Below are positions 54,515-63,284 of a DNA stretch of 64,000 nt, piece by piece. The notes beneath the pieces were generated by a model that saw only the letters and a list, made by a program, of their open reading frames with translations, was not told where the DNA came from and made no database searches. Source of the DNA: UBA9659 sp965208605 (GTDB taxonomy: Bacteria; Pseudomonadota; Gammaproteobacteria; Pseudomonadales; Azotimanducaceae); the NCBI GenBank assembly GCA_965208605.1, contig OZ242345.1, positions 372,001-436,000 on the forward strand, read 5' to 3'. How positions within the stretch are numbered: position 1 is the first letter of the stretch; every line of letters starts with the position of its first letter. The position numbers and the translations under genes are program-made.

Positions 54515-54560
54515 CCCGCCGTCAGGATCAAAGAAGGCGGGAATCCAGAGGTCTTAGCCG
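54515..54560. repeat. REP-like module
   Basis: cgccgtcaggatcaaagaag followed by gcgggaatccagaggtctta, between the convergent prenyl synthase and membrane-protein genes; the same right half recurs at 56048-56085. Confidence 0.85.
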
Positions 54561-54574
54561 CTGGACAAATAGGT

Positions 54575-55087
54575 TTAGGCTTTGTCTTCAAAGACGGTTT
54601 CATCATTAAAAAAATCACGATAGCCTTGGGCAAGCACACAGAATACATAGAAGGCACCCAAGAAAAGCAACCCCAAGAAGGCCTTGTGACTAGCCGCCAA
54701 GGGGCCAAATTGCCAGTAATACCACCCATATAATATTAGCCATAACACTAGCAGTAATATGAAGACGGCTGTGTCTGGTGCCTCAGTGATTAACACTTTT
54801 AGCGAATAGAATTTTTTGGGTAAAACCAACTGGCGCAATTTGAAAGGCTGGATTGGTTTTTTAAAATCCAGCATGTCTCTCATGTATATCGCCATGAAAA
54901 CTAGCGGGACAATCACTGTTATATCCCATTGTATATCCGAGGATACTTCAATGCCAAAAAGCTCAAAGAACCCAAAGATAGCATTAAAGAATAGAGCGAC
55001 ACCCACGATTATGGCACTCACAGCCAAAACTTTCCAAAATCTGCTAACCCGTTGGAAAAATATATTTAAGCTTTGTCTAAAAGACAT
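54575..55087 (-). CDS. Membrane protein, unknown, paralogue A
   Basis: 170 residues with four predicted membrane helices (about 18-38, 55-70, 103-123, 135-152). Shares with the adjacent upstream gene the segments QPFKLRQLVLPKKFYSLK, EAPDTAVFIL and the C-terminal FCVLAQGYRDFFN. No family recognised. The pair is an obvious duplication; here the C-terminal membrane helix of paralogue B is missing. Confidence 0.7.
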   Translation of the reverse strand: MSFRQSLNIFFQRVSRFWKVLAVSAIIVGVALFFNAIFGFFELFGIEVSSDIQWDITVIVPLVFMAIYMRDMLDFKKPIQPFKLRQLVLPKKFYSLKVLITEAPDTAVFILLLVLWLILYGWYYWQFGPLAASHKAFLGLLFLGAFYVFCVLAQGYRDFFNDETVFEDKA

Positions 55088-55116
55088 GGGTTACCCCCTC
55101 ACAAATATACGGCGCA

Positions 55117-55830
55117 TCAAAACCAATACGCATAAATAATTACGAAGGCCTCTACAACGAGCGCAATACCTATTGTCACCATAGTCGTTATCACTAGAAT
55201 TTTCCCAATGCTAATCGGGGGCGGCATTGGGGCATGCTGTTTGGACACTGCTTCAAGGGCCCATTCGTTATTATTAAAAAAATCACGATAGCCTTGGGCA
55301 AGCACGCAGAATACATAGGCCGGGCCCAAGAGCAATATGGGAAGGCGAACAAGAATCATTTCTCTATGGGAAAGGTTAGATTGCCCAAGGTACCACCCGT
55401 AGAAGGATAGCCATAAAACGACAAAGAGTATGAATACCCCCGTGTAAGGTGCCTCAGCGATCCACATTTTTAGCGAATAGATTTTTTTGGGCAAAACAAA
55501 CAGGCGCAACTTGAAAGGTTGGCTTGGTTTTTCGTCATCTGCATCCTGCAGTACAAGTGGTCCCATATATACAGCAAAGAAAGTGACAACTATCACCGTA
55601 GATATGACGAAAGATGACCAAGTAGATAACCCCTCGGCACCATTTGAAGATAGCCATCCATGCACATCAAAAAGCCTGATGATATGCACAAGGGTATTAT
55701 CAAAGAAGAGAGAAAGTGCCAAGTACACACACGGTAGGGCAATCGCAGCCAGTGCTTCCCAAAATCTGCTAACCCGCGGCCAAAATAAGGCAAGTTTTTG
55801 TCTTAAAGAGAGGTTGTGACTTAAATACAT
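55117..55830 (-). CDS. Membrane protein, unknown, paralogue B
   Basis: 237 residues from the ATG at 55830 (AAGGGG seven bases upstream fits best; longer starts at 55845 and 55875 are less supported). Five or more membrane helices. Shared segments with paralogue A: QPFKLRLFVLPKKIYSLK, EAPYTGVFILFVVLW and FCVLAQGYRDFFNN, plus an extra C-terminal helix. Function unknown. Upstream is a REP cluster. Confidence 0.7.
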   Translation of the reverse strand: MYLSHNLSLRQKLALFWPRVSRFWEALAAIALPCVYLALSLFFDNTLVHIIRLFDVHGWLSSNGAEGLSTWSSFVISTVIVVTFFAVYMGPLVLQDADDEKPSQPFKLRLFVLPKKIYSLKMWIAEAPYTGVFILFVVLWLSFYGWYLGQSNLSHREMILVRLPILLLGPAYVFCVLAQGYRDFFNNNEWALEAVSKQHAPMPPPISIGKILVITTMVTIGIALVVEAFVIIYAYWF

Positions 55831-55944
55831 GGCTAACCCCTTCATACAGCAATCCCTACAGCACCTTCTGCCCAAGGGAGCCCATTTCTAGAAACCTATG
55901 CGTTGTATGATACCACCACATACTCCTGTTGGCGTTTAGCGGTA

Positions 55945-56095
55945 ATACCAAGGTGCTTGCCTTTGTTCCTCTGGATTCCCGGGCAAGCCCAAGAATGACG
56001 GCGCGGGGCGCCGTAGGCCGCCAGAAGGAGCGGGGACTCCCAGCCGTCAGGATCAAAGAAGGCGGGAATCCAGAGGTCTTAGCATCTCTAGAAAC
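55945..56095. repeat. REP-like module cluster
   Basis: Contains cctctggattcccgggcaag, aagaatgacggcgcggggcg, gccgtaggccgccagaagga and cgtcaggatcaaagaaggcg with gggaatccagaggtctta. Best-preserved full-length arrangement in the window. Confidence 0.87.
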
Positions 56096-56100
56096 CATCT

Positions 56101-56685
56101 CTAAAAACCAGAGCCCGGCGCTTGTAAAAATGCTATTTCTTCAGGGGTAGAGACTCTACCCAGCAGGGCATTGCGATGGGGATATCTGCCAAAGCGAGCA
56201 ATGATTGCCTGATGCCTGAGTTCATATTTCAAGTTGTCTTCTAATCCCGGTTGGGAGAAGAGCAGTAGTGCCTGGGTGTGAATCTGTTGCGATTCGCTGT
56301 GCATAAATGGCATGTATAGGAATGTTTTTTGTTCTGCCCTCAGTGCCGCTATACCCGGTTGAAGCAGTGCTTCCTGACTCAATGCCAGGGCAACTGCATC
56401 AGCTTGGAAGGCTCTGGCGTCGTCTCTATAGAGGTTGCGGGAAAATTGATCCAGCAGAATGATTTCCGCTAGGCGCCCCTCTAGGGTGCTGCGCCATTCG
56501 GCAATTTCCCCCGCTACTGCCTGGGCATGGAGATGACCGAAGCGCTGCCTAATGACCGCATCGGTGGCAAGATTTCGAGCGAAGCGGTCCTGAGGAGAGA
56601 GTTCGGAAAACCAAAAGTGCAGTAGAGTCTCTGAGGGTACATTCTTCTCTAGGTTCTTCTTTTGTTCGTTCATCTGTTCGTTCAT
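56101..56685 (-). CDS. DUF924 family protein
   Basis: 194 residues. Family pattern is clear: LHFWFSELSPQDRF, IILLDQFSRNLYRDDARAF, EQKTFLYMPFMHSE and RHQAIIARFGRYPHRNALLGR. Related to TPR-like helical proteins; the biochemical role is unknown. The N-terminus has a duplicated MNEQ from a small repeat. No operon partners. Confidence 0.9.
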   Translation of the reverse strand: MNEQMNEQKKNLEKNVPSETLLHFWFSELSPQDRFARNLATDAVIRQRFGHLHAQAVAGEIAEWRSTLEGRLAEIILLDQFSRNLYRDDARAFQADAVALALSQEALLQPGIAALRAEQKTFLYMPFMHSESQQIHTQALLLFSQPGLEDNLKYELRHQAIIARFGRYPHRNALLGRVSTPEEIAFLQAPGSGF

Positions 56686-56714
56686 CTTATGTTCGCCTGC
56701 TTAGTAAACTTATT

Positions 56715-56755
56715 TTACCGTCATTCCCGCCTTCTTTGATCCTGACGGCTACCAT
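56715..56755. repeat. REP-like half module
   Basis: accgtcattcccgccttctt followed by tgatcctgacggc, an inverted copy of the cgtcaggatcaaagaaggcg unit; the two ends (ccgtca / tgacgg) make it a clean inverted repeat. Confidence 0.85.
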
Positions 56756-56793
56756 GTATTCACCATAACCTGCTTGTTGTATATTCTGCACCC

Positions 56794-57042
56794 ATGCGCT
56801 TTATGAACCGACCACTCAGCCTATCCCTATCTAAACCCGAGCAGGGCATGCTCGCGGGGATGCTTGCCGGCTTGGGTTTTGGCATCTGGGGAGTCAGCTA
56901 TTTTGAGGTCGTGACGTTACTGGACCAGATGTGCGTCATATCCAGTAGCCTCATGGGCTTCCAACTACTCGGCAGCACCATAGCAGCGGCTATGGGTAAA
57001 CCCCCTCAAACACGAATCAAATATCGTCCCGAGAAGCAGTAG
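56794..57042 (+). CDS. Small hydrophobic protein
   Basis: 82 residues with one or two possible membrane segments (MLAGMLAGLGFGIWGVSYF; VISSSLMGFQLLGSTIAAAMG). No Shine-Dalgarno is evident and no family is recognised. It is retained because it fits between convergent features without overlapping a gene and has normal hydrophobic-protein composition; it could still be spurious. Confidence 0.45.
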   Translation: MRFMNRPLSLSLSKPEQGMLAGMLAGLGFGIWGVSYFEVVTLLDQMCVISSSLMGFQLLGSTIAAAMGKPPQTRIKYRPEKQ

Positions 57043-57057
57043 CACACACCCCATCAC

Positions 57058-59151
57058 CTAGCCATCACTAGATGCTAGCGGCTTCTTAACGCTCTTCTTA
57101 ACCAGTTCCCTCTGGTCTCCCAAGCGTCGGGTGATGCCTTGTCGGTCAAAATACTCCAGTATTTCAATGGCGAGATTGCGCCCTATACCCGCCGCATCGC
57201 GAAATTCCTGCACCCTAAAAAAACCTTCTGGCTGGGCAGTCTGCTTGACCAGCAATTGCAACTCTTCCAAGGCACTCGGTAAGAAGTACCGATTCTTTAT
57301 AGGATGCACGACCCGCCCGAGTTGCACGAGACGTTGTAGCACCTGTTCTACCGCTTTGGGCGGCATGCCGCAATGCGCTGCCAGGTCATGCAGGACCGGT
57401 GGTTTGGTGGGTGATGCCTGCAAGAGAGGTTCAATCTTTTGCCAGAGTGTCCGCTCCGGCGCCGATAGTTGCAGTTGATGCGCGGAATGACGCCACAGAC
57501 TACCGACCCGGGTGAGCTTCTGTTCCTTCAAGAGTTGCGTCACCACATGTTGCAACAGGGTTTCCGACCAATGTGGCACCAGGGTCTGATGTATTTGCTT
57601 GAAGCCGAGCCCCGACTGCTCAGGGTGGGACTCGTGCCAGGTGCTCAATGCTGTCTCTAGCCCCTGGGCATGCCGTGCAAGATGCTCAGCCAAGTGGACG
57701 CTCCCGTCTTCCAGTTGCACCAGCGCTTGCTTCCCTTCTGGAGTGTCTTCTGGAGTGTCTTCTGGAGTGTCTTCTGGAGCGCCCGCTTGCTTGTCTTCTG
57801 AGGAGTCTTCTGGAGTGTCTAAGCACTGAGCCCACTCATCCGCCCTGAGGTTCAGCATACCGGCAAGCTCCTGAGCTGAGCGACCTCGGTCATAATATTG
57901 CAAGATGCTGTACACAGCACCAGAAACATCAGCAGCATCAACAGCCAGTGTAGCAGCGAGACTACGCAGATAGGCTAGCCGTGGGGGTTTGGCTCTACCT
58001 CGTTGGGGAGACCAGGGGTCAAGGACTATCCCGCCCCCGAGGGTCCGCGTCGCCGACTGGTCCCGAATGATCAGCCGGTCCCCCGTACAGAGGTTGATCG
58101 GCTCATTGAGTTGCAGTTGCACCAGCCCCCTTTCCCCCGGTGCTAGCTTGCCGGATTCCAGCATAGCCAGCCTGGCGGTGACATGATTGGCGGCAGCATG
58201 GAGATGCACAGGGGTCCAGTGGGCAAGCGGCTTCTGTTCGCTAGTCGTCAGCCTCAGGAGCGCATCCACCCGAGCCGTTGCTGCACTAGGATTGGTCGTT
58301 AACCAGTTGCCGCGATGAAGCTCAGTGGATTTGAGTGCATTGCCGGTGATATTAAGTGCTGCTCTATCTCCCGCCCGGGCAGAGGTGGCGGGTTGATTTT
58401 GGGTATGTATGCCTCTGACCCTCAGGGCAAGATTAGCGGGCATCAGATAGACCGCCTCGCCTTGCTGCACACTGCCAGAAAAGACACTGCCAGTGACCAC
58501 CAGACCAGTACCCTTGATAGTAAAACTACGGTCAATCGCTAACCGAAAGCAGCCCTTCTCTACATGCTGCGCCGCTCTATTCTGCTGGGTATGCAGCTCC
58601 TCTGCTGCCGTCTCAAGGGCAAGCAGCAGGGGTTCAATGCCTTCCCCGGTCAGGGCTGAGACGGGATAGATGTCTGCTTGCTGGAGAAAGGTGCCGGCAA
58701 CAAGTTGTTTGACTTGATGGCGTACCCTGGCAAGCCCGCGGGGGTCACATCGGTCTGTTTTTGTCAGCACAATGCTCCCTTGTGTGATGTGCAACAGTTG
58801 CAAGATTTCCAGATGCTCTATCGTCTGCGGCATGACCCCATCATCAAGCGCAACCACCAGCAGGGCATGGGCTACGGCGGGGACTCCCGCCAGCATGTTG
58901 CTGATAAAGCGACTATGCCCCGGCACATCAACAAAACCCAGGTGCACATTGTTTTCAATAGCAGTGTTCTTAATAGCGGTGCTTTTAATAGGGATGTTTG
59001 GGGTATGCCTGCTTTTAATATAGGCAAAGCCCAGGTCAATGGTCAGACCCCGCTGTTTTTCTTCAATCAGTCGATCGGTATCAATTCCGGTCAGGGCGGT
59101 AACCAGTGCGGTCTTGCCATGGTCAACATGGCCTGCCGTTGCAATGATCAT
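57058..59151 (-). CDS. selB: Selenocysteine-specific elongation factor
   Basis: 697 residues. G domain: GHVDHGKTALVTALTG, switch II DVPGHSRFISNMLAG, and VLTKTDRCD for guanine. Then EF-Tu-like beta barrels, and C-terminal winged helices (about 470-690; for example GFFRVQEFRDAAGIGRNLAIE) that bind the SECIS RNA. It delivers Sec-tRNA to in-frame UGA. Two in-frame repeats occur: IKSTAIKNTAIENN near residue 58 in the G domain's switch I side, and EDTP repeated three times near residue 455. Both are probably surface loops. Confidence 0.95.
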   Translation of the reverse strand: MIIATAGHVDHGKTALVTALTGIDTDRLIEEKQRGLTIDLGFAYIKSRHTPNIPIKSTAIKNTAIENNVHLGFVDVPGHSRFISNMLAGVPAVAHALLVVALDDGVMPQTIEHLEILQLLHITQGSIVLTKTDRCDPRGLARVRHQVKQLVAGTFLQQADIYPVSALTGEGIEPLLLALETAAEELHTQQNRAAQHVEKGCFRLAIDRSFTIKGTGLVVTGSVFSGSVQQGEAVYLMPANLALRVRGIHTQNQPATSARAGDRAALNITGNALKSTELHRGNWLTTNPSAATARVDALLRLTTSEQKPLAHWTPVHLHAAANHVTARLAMLESGKLAPGERGLVQLQLNEPINLCTGDRLIIRDQSATRTLGGGIVLDPWSPQRGRAKPPRLAYLRSLAATLAVDAADVSGAVYSILQYYDRGRSAQELAGMLNLRADEWAQCLDTPEDSSEDKQAGAPEDTPEDTPEDTPEGKQALVQLEDGSVHLAEHLARHAQGLETALSTWHESHPEQSGLGFKQIHQTLVPHWSETLLQHVVTQLLKEQKLTRVGSLWRHSAHQLQLSAPERTLWQKIEPLLQASPTKPPVLHDLAAHCGMPPKAVEQVLQRLVQLGRVVHPIKNRYFLPSALEELQLLVKQTAQPEGFFRVQEFRDAAGIGRNLAIEILEYFDRQGITRRLGDQRELVKKSVKKPLASSDG

Positions 59152-59169
59152 TAATGTTTCCTAAGTGTC

Positions 59170-60585
59170 TTATCCAGCCACCACAAGCTGCTGTAATGCT
59201 TGCTTCAAGCCTTCAATATCGTCCAGGGTGCGCATGTCAAACAACAACTTGCCGTCTTGAAGCCGACCCAGCACCGGTCTGGCCCCTTGTCGAAATGCCT
59301 TGGCAATCTGTTGGAGTGCCGCCTCGGAGGCGGGGCTAGGCGTAATCTCAATGGCGATACTCGGTAGCTTGCCGAGGGGGAGGGCGCCACTACCTGCCTG
59401 ACTAAAAGTCGGGCACTTGGAAACGCGTGCATGGCCCGCGAGTGCCTGACCAAAAGCAGCGACTAAGGCATCGGCAGTTTGGTCTATGGCTTCCAGAGGT
59501 TTCGTGAGCTGCCTGAGGGTGGGGAGCTGGGTCGCCAACTGGTCTGGATTTCTGTAGAGCTGTAAGACTGCCGCCAAAGCAGCGATGGTCATCTTGCCGG
59601 GGCGCAGGGCCCTCTTCATAGGATTTTTCTTGATGCTATTCAGTAGTGCCTGCTTGCCGACTATCACCCCTGCCTGGGGTCCTCCGAGTAACTTGTCACC
59701 GCTAAAGGTGACCAGGTCGGCACCCGACTCAAGCACCTTGCGGACGGTTGGTTCTGGCGGCAAGCCAAATCTCGCCAAGTCTACCAGGGTGCCGCTACCC
59801 AGGTCCACTAGCAAAGGCAGTTGGTGTTGATGCGCTAGCGGTGCCAGTTCCTGAGCGGAAACCGCCGAGGTAAAACCTTTGATTTCATAATTGCTGGTAT
59901 GCACCTTCATGAGTAGCCCCGTCTGCCGGTTGATGGCGCGGTCATAATCTTGCAGATGGGTGCGATTGGTGGCACCGACTTCAACCAGATGACAGCCTGA
60001 GCGAGACATGATTTCCGGTATGCGAAAGGAATCCCCTATCTCAACAAGTTCTCCACGAGACACACAGACCTCTTGATTGAGTGCCAACGTATTCAAGCAC
60101 AGGAGCAGGGCGGCGGCGTTATTGTTCACCACCGTTACCGCCTCGGCGCCAGTCAATTCAAGCAGGAGGGATTCGAGATGCTCGTCCCGGTCGCCCCGGC
60201 CGCCGGAGTGCAGGTCAAATTCAAGATTGCAGGCATGCCCAGCGACTTCAACAAGGGCGTCAATCGCCACCTGAGGTAATTGGGCGCGGCCAAGATTGGT
60301 ATGGAGGACTGTGCCGGTCAGATTGAATACCGGGCTCAGCCCCGGTGGCTCAGTGGATGCCAGTTCCTGGGCTAACTGCTGGACGATAGCTTCTGGCTCA
60401 GGGACTTCATAATCTGGATTTTGACGCAGCTGCTGACGTGCTTCTTCCAGTAGATGGCGCACCTGGTTACTAGTGCGCACGTTACCGAATCGGGCTAGGA
60501 CTCCCGCCAGGGCCGGGTGGATCAAAATGCGGTTAACCGATGGAATCTTTTGCCACTGGGGCCTTGCTATATCGCCTTCCGACAT
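59170..60585 (-). CDS. selA: L-seryl-tRNA(Sec) selenium transferase
   Basis: 471 residues, PLP-dependent fold: NLTGTVLHTNLGRAQLP, VNNNAAALLLCLNTLA and the PLP lysine in FSGDKLLGGPQAG. Converts Ser-tRNA(Sec) to Sec-tRNA(Sec) with selenophosphate as donor. It is followed by selB 18 bases on, same strand; selD is not in the window. The lipoprotein gene upstream ends three bases before its start, so the three are likely one transcript. Confidence 0.96.
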   Translation of the reverse strand: MSEGDIARPQWQKIPSVNRILIHPALAGVLARFGNVRTSNQVRHLLEEARQQLRQNPDYEVPEPEAIVQQLAQELASTEPPGLSPVFNLTGTVLHTNLGRAQLPQVAIDALVEVAGHACNLEFDLHSGGRGDRDEHLESLLLELTGAEAVTVVNNNAAALLLCLNTLALNQEVCVSRGELVEIGDSFRIPEIMSRSGCHLVEVGATNRTHLQDYDRAINRQTGLLMKVHTSNYEIKGFTSAVSAQELAPLAHQHQLPLLVDLGSGTLVDLARFGLPPEPTVRKVLESGADLVTFSGDKLLGGPQAGVIVGKQALLNSIKKNPMKRALRPGKMTIAALAAVLQLYRNPDQLATQLPTLRQLTKPLEAIDQTADALVAAFGQALAGHARVSKCPTFSQAGSGALPLGKLPSIAIEITPSPASEAALQQIAKAFRQGARPVLGRLQDGKLLFDMRTLDDIEGLKQALQQLVVAG

Positions 60586-60588
60586 GGC

Positions 60589-60960
60589 CTAGAGTGCTTC
60601 TTCTGAGTCTGCTTCTTCTGGGTCTGCAGTTTCTTCTGAGTCTGCAGCTTCTTTTGTAGCCTCAGTGTCGGTCTTGTCGGGCATAGTTGTAATTTTATGC
60701 GGGGCAGCTTCTTGGGAACAATCCCAGCTGCTGTCATTAGAAGCGCCATCTTTAGAAGCACCGTCTTCAGAAGCACCGTCTTCAGAAGCGCCATGGCAGT
60801 AGTAGAAGGGGAGGCGAATCAATCTTGTCGACTCGGTGGGAGCGGCTGTCTCGCAGCTATTATCATCCAGACAATTACGGGTGTCCTTCATACAGCCGCT
60901 TAGCGGTAGGACGACCACTAGGAGGAGCATAGCGCACCCCATAAGATTTCTACTTCTCAT
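60589..60960 (-). CDS. Cys-containing small lipoprotein upstream of selA
   Basis: 123 residues from the ATG at 60960 (AAAGGG six bases upstream). Lipobox VVLPLSGC. Four further Cys residues (RNC, NSC, YYC, WDC) suggest disulfides or metal binding. Two repeat tracts: GASEDGASEDGASKD from a 15-bp unit (about 60740-60795), and a C-terminal run of EE-A-DSE from another (about 60600-60655). No family recognised. Same strand as selA and just in front of it; whether the link with selenium is functional is unknown. Confidence 0.62.
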   Translation of the reverse strand: MRSRNLMGCAMLLLVVVLPLSGCMKDTRNCLDDNSCETAAPTESTRLIRLPFYYCHGASEDGASEDGASKDGASNDSSWDCSQEAAPHKITTMPDKTDTEATKEAADSEETADPEEADSEEAL

Positions 60961-60993
60961 ATAAATCCCTTTCATATCAATAATATACAGAGG

Positions 60994-61974
60994 CTAGTTA
61001 AAAAAATGTTCGGCTTGGGGAAAGAGCCCGAAAATCCCGCCAGTATGAATAAATACAATGTCACTCATGCCCGCAAAACGACCGGTGGTAATTTCCTGCA
61101 ACATGGCATGGAAGGCCTTAGCTGTATAGACAGGATCCAGAATGATACCTTCCATAGTGGCAATGTTGCGAATGGTCGCATACACCTCGTCCGTTGCCCG
61201 ACCGTAGCCGGGACCCACATAACCATCAATCACCTGGATGGGGAGCTTCTCGAGATCAAGCGGCTGCTGATAACGAGCTTGCCAGCGGTTAAAATCATTA
61301 GTGATTTGAGTGACAAAATAGTTCGCATCATCACACACATTGAAGGCAAGGACCTCAGTATCCAAGCCGAAGAGGGCGTTACCGATGATCAGCCCTCCGA
61401 GGGTGCCGCCAGAACCGGTCGCCGATACCAGGGCCCCCGGGGAGATATTGTGCTGTTTGAAGTCTTCTTTGAGCTCCCGAGCACATTCTATGTATCCCCA
61501 GAGGCCTATTTCATCCGTGGCCCCCGCGGGAATGGTGAAGGGCTTTTCTCCCCCTTCGGTATACTCAGCACAGAGTTGAGCGAAAATATCGTCTCTCTTT
61601 TCAAATGCTGCTGGAGTGACAAAATCAATGCTAGCACCGGCTAATTTGGCAATTAAAAGGTTGCCGTCCACCCGTTCGGGTTCCTGGCCGCGGAGTACAA
61701 GATGCGCCCTTAAGCCTAACCTGCTTGCCAGTATCGCTGTAGCTCGGCAATGATTAGACTGTACACCGCCACAGGTGATGAGCACACTAGCGTCTTCGTG
61801 CATGGCTTGCGCGATGGAAAACTCTAATTTGCGGATTTTGTTACCCGAGGCGACGGTATCGGTGAGGTCGTCTCGTTTGATCCAGATATTGATACCGCAT
61901 AGCTTTGAGATCCGCCGCATGGGCTCCAGCGGCGTGGGTAGTTTTGCTAAGGATAGACGTGGTGGTTCAATCAT
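60994..61974 (-). CDS. D-cysteine desulfhydrase / ACC deaminase-family PLP enzyme
   Basis: 326 residues from the ATG at 61974. Fold type II PLP enzyme: PTPLEPMRRISKLCG, WIKRDDLTDTVASGNKIRKL (PLP lysine in SGNKIRKLEF), TCGGVQSNHCRATA and the phosphate loop SATGSGGTLGGLI. Family members include D-cysteine desulfhydrase and 1-aminocyclopropane-1-carboxylate deaminase; the sequence does not settle which. Its start codon lies inside a 13-bp tandem repeat that also contains ATG in every unit. Confidence 0.88.
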   Translation of the reverse strand: MIEPPRLSLAKLPTPLEPMRRISKLCGINIWIKRDDLTDTVASGNKIRKLEFSIAQAMHEDASVLITCGGVQSNHCRATAILASRLGLRAHLVLRGQEPERVDGNLLIAKLAGASIDFVTPAAFEKRDDIFAQLCAEYTEGGEKPFTIPAGATDEIGLWGYIECARELKEDFKQHNISPGALVSATGSGGTLGGLIIGNALFGLDTEVLAFNVCDDANYFVTQITNDFNRWQARYQQPLDLEKLPIQVIDGYVGPGYGRATDEVYATIRNIATMEGIILDPVYTAKAFHAMLQEITTGRFAGMSDIVFIHTGGIFGLFPQAEHFFN

Positions 61975-62042
61975 GGCGTTCAATCATGGCGTTCAATCAT
62001 GGCGTTCAATCATGGCGTTCAATCATGGCGTTCAATCATGGT
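61965..62042. repeat. 13-bp tandem repeat, six copies, containing a start codon
   Basis: Units gttcaatcatggc start at 61965, 61978, 61991, 62004, 62017 and 62030 (the last ends in t). On the minus strand each reads GCCATGATTGAAC, so it repeats the first codons (ATG ATT GAA) of the D-cysteine desulfhydrase-like gene. Because 13 is not divisible by three, the copied ATGs fall in all three frames. Confidence 0.95.
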
Positions 62043-62093
62043 CTTGGTTTTTCAATGGCTAAGCGACATGCTATATCGGGCGAGGAGTAAAGC

Positions 62094-63278
62094 ATGATTA
62101 TACGACTAATACCAAATGGACTGGGGGCGGGCAGGGCGGCAAGGTGCAGGCAGTGGTTTGTCCTTGGGCTGCTGCTACTCGGTACGGGTTGCGGTCCTGA
62201 TGATGATAGTGACAAGCCGCCGCCGGATGCCCAGTTACTACTGCTCACCGGTGCCACCATGGGGACCCATTACACCATCAAGGTGCTGGGACAGGGGCTA
62301 GGGGATGAGAAGCCAGGGGATGAATTAAAGGAGAGTTTAGGGGCGGGGTTAGCGGAGGGGGAAGCAGAGCAAGAGACTGCCCAGTCCAGACTCCAATCAA
62401 AAGTTGATGCCGAGTTGCAACGTTTGACCGGGATCTTCTCTAGTTTTGATACGACCTCTGAACTATCTCGCTTCAATCGTCATCCGGTGGCTAATCCCAT
62501 GGCGGTGTCCCCTGAGCTCATGGCGGTGTTGCGGATTAGTGCGACCCTCTATTGGTTATCCGAGGGCGCATTTGATGTCACCCTCGGCCCCCTAATCAAC
62601 CTCTGGGGTTTTGGGCATACACCCCGGAATAACCATGGGGTGCCCAGCAAAGAGGCTATTAATACGGCATTGAATCAAATAGGTTTTGATGACATCTCCC
62701 TGGGGCGTGGCACAGCAACTCGGCGGCGAGAGGTGACCCTCAATCTGTCCGGCGTTGCCAAGGGCTATGCGGTGGATAAGCTCGCCGAGTTGCTGGATGC
62801 AGAAGGCATAACAGATTATTTGGTAGAAATTGGCGGCGAAATTAAGGCAAGCGGCAAGAATCCCCGCGGGGAGGATTGGAAGGTCGCTATTGAACATCCG
62901 CATCTCGCTTCTGTTTCGGGAGTCTTTAAGACCCTGCCGGTGCAGCACCTCGGCGTCGCCACTTCGGGCAACTATAGAAACTTTTTTGAAGTAGATGCAC
63001 AACGCTATTCCCATACTATTGACCCGACTAGTGGCTGGCCCATCAAGCACAATCTGGTTTCAGTGACCGTCTTGCATGAGCAGGCGGCCTGGGCAGATGC
63101 GCTGGCGACCGCGTTTAGCGTCCTGGGGCTAGAGCAGAGTCTAGTGCTGGCGAAACGTGAAGGCTGGATGTTTCTCGCGATCGTGAAGCAACCTGAGCTG
63201 ACCGGGCAGGATGCGTGGCTGAGCGTCGCTTCTCCCGCTATGGATGCTTATTTAGCCGACTTTGATGACCCGCAGTAG
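62094..63278 (+). CDS. apbE: FAD:protein FMN transferase (ApbE)
   Basis: 394 residues, lipoprotein signal with lipobox LLLLGTGC. ApbE motifs: GATMGTHYTIKV, FSSFDTTSELSRFN, GAFDVTLGPLINLWGFG, LNLSGVAKGYAVDKLAELL and YSHTIDPTSGWPI. It attaches FMN to Thr/Ser of target proteins (Rnf/Nqr subunits and others) in the periplasm. An in-frame insertion near residues 65-100, Gly/Glu-rich (LGDEKPGDELKESL), splits the N-terminal part and is atypical. Confidence 0.93.
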   Translation: MIIRLIPNGLGAGRAARCRQWFVLGLLLLGTGCGPDDDSDKPPPDAQLLLLTGATMGTHYTIKVLGQGLGDEKPGDELKESLGAGLAEGEAEQETAQSRLQSKVDAELQRLTGIFSSFDTTSELSRFNRHPVANPMAVSPELMAVLRISATLYWLSEGAFDVTLGPLINLWGFGHTPRNNHGVPSKEAINTALNQIGFDDISLGRGTATRRREVTLNLSGVAKGYAVDKLAELLDAEGITDYLVEIGGEIKASGKNPRGEDWKVAIEHPHLASVSGVFKTLPVQHLGVATSGNYRNFFEVDAQRYSHTIDPTSGWPIKHNLVSVTVLHEQAAWADALATAFSVLGLEQSLVLAKREGWMFLAIVKQPELTGQDAWLSVASPAMDAYLADFDDPQ

Positions 63279-63284
63279 CTGAGC

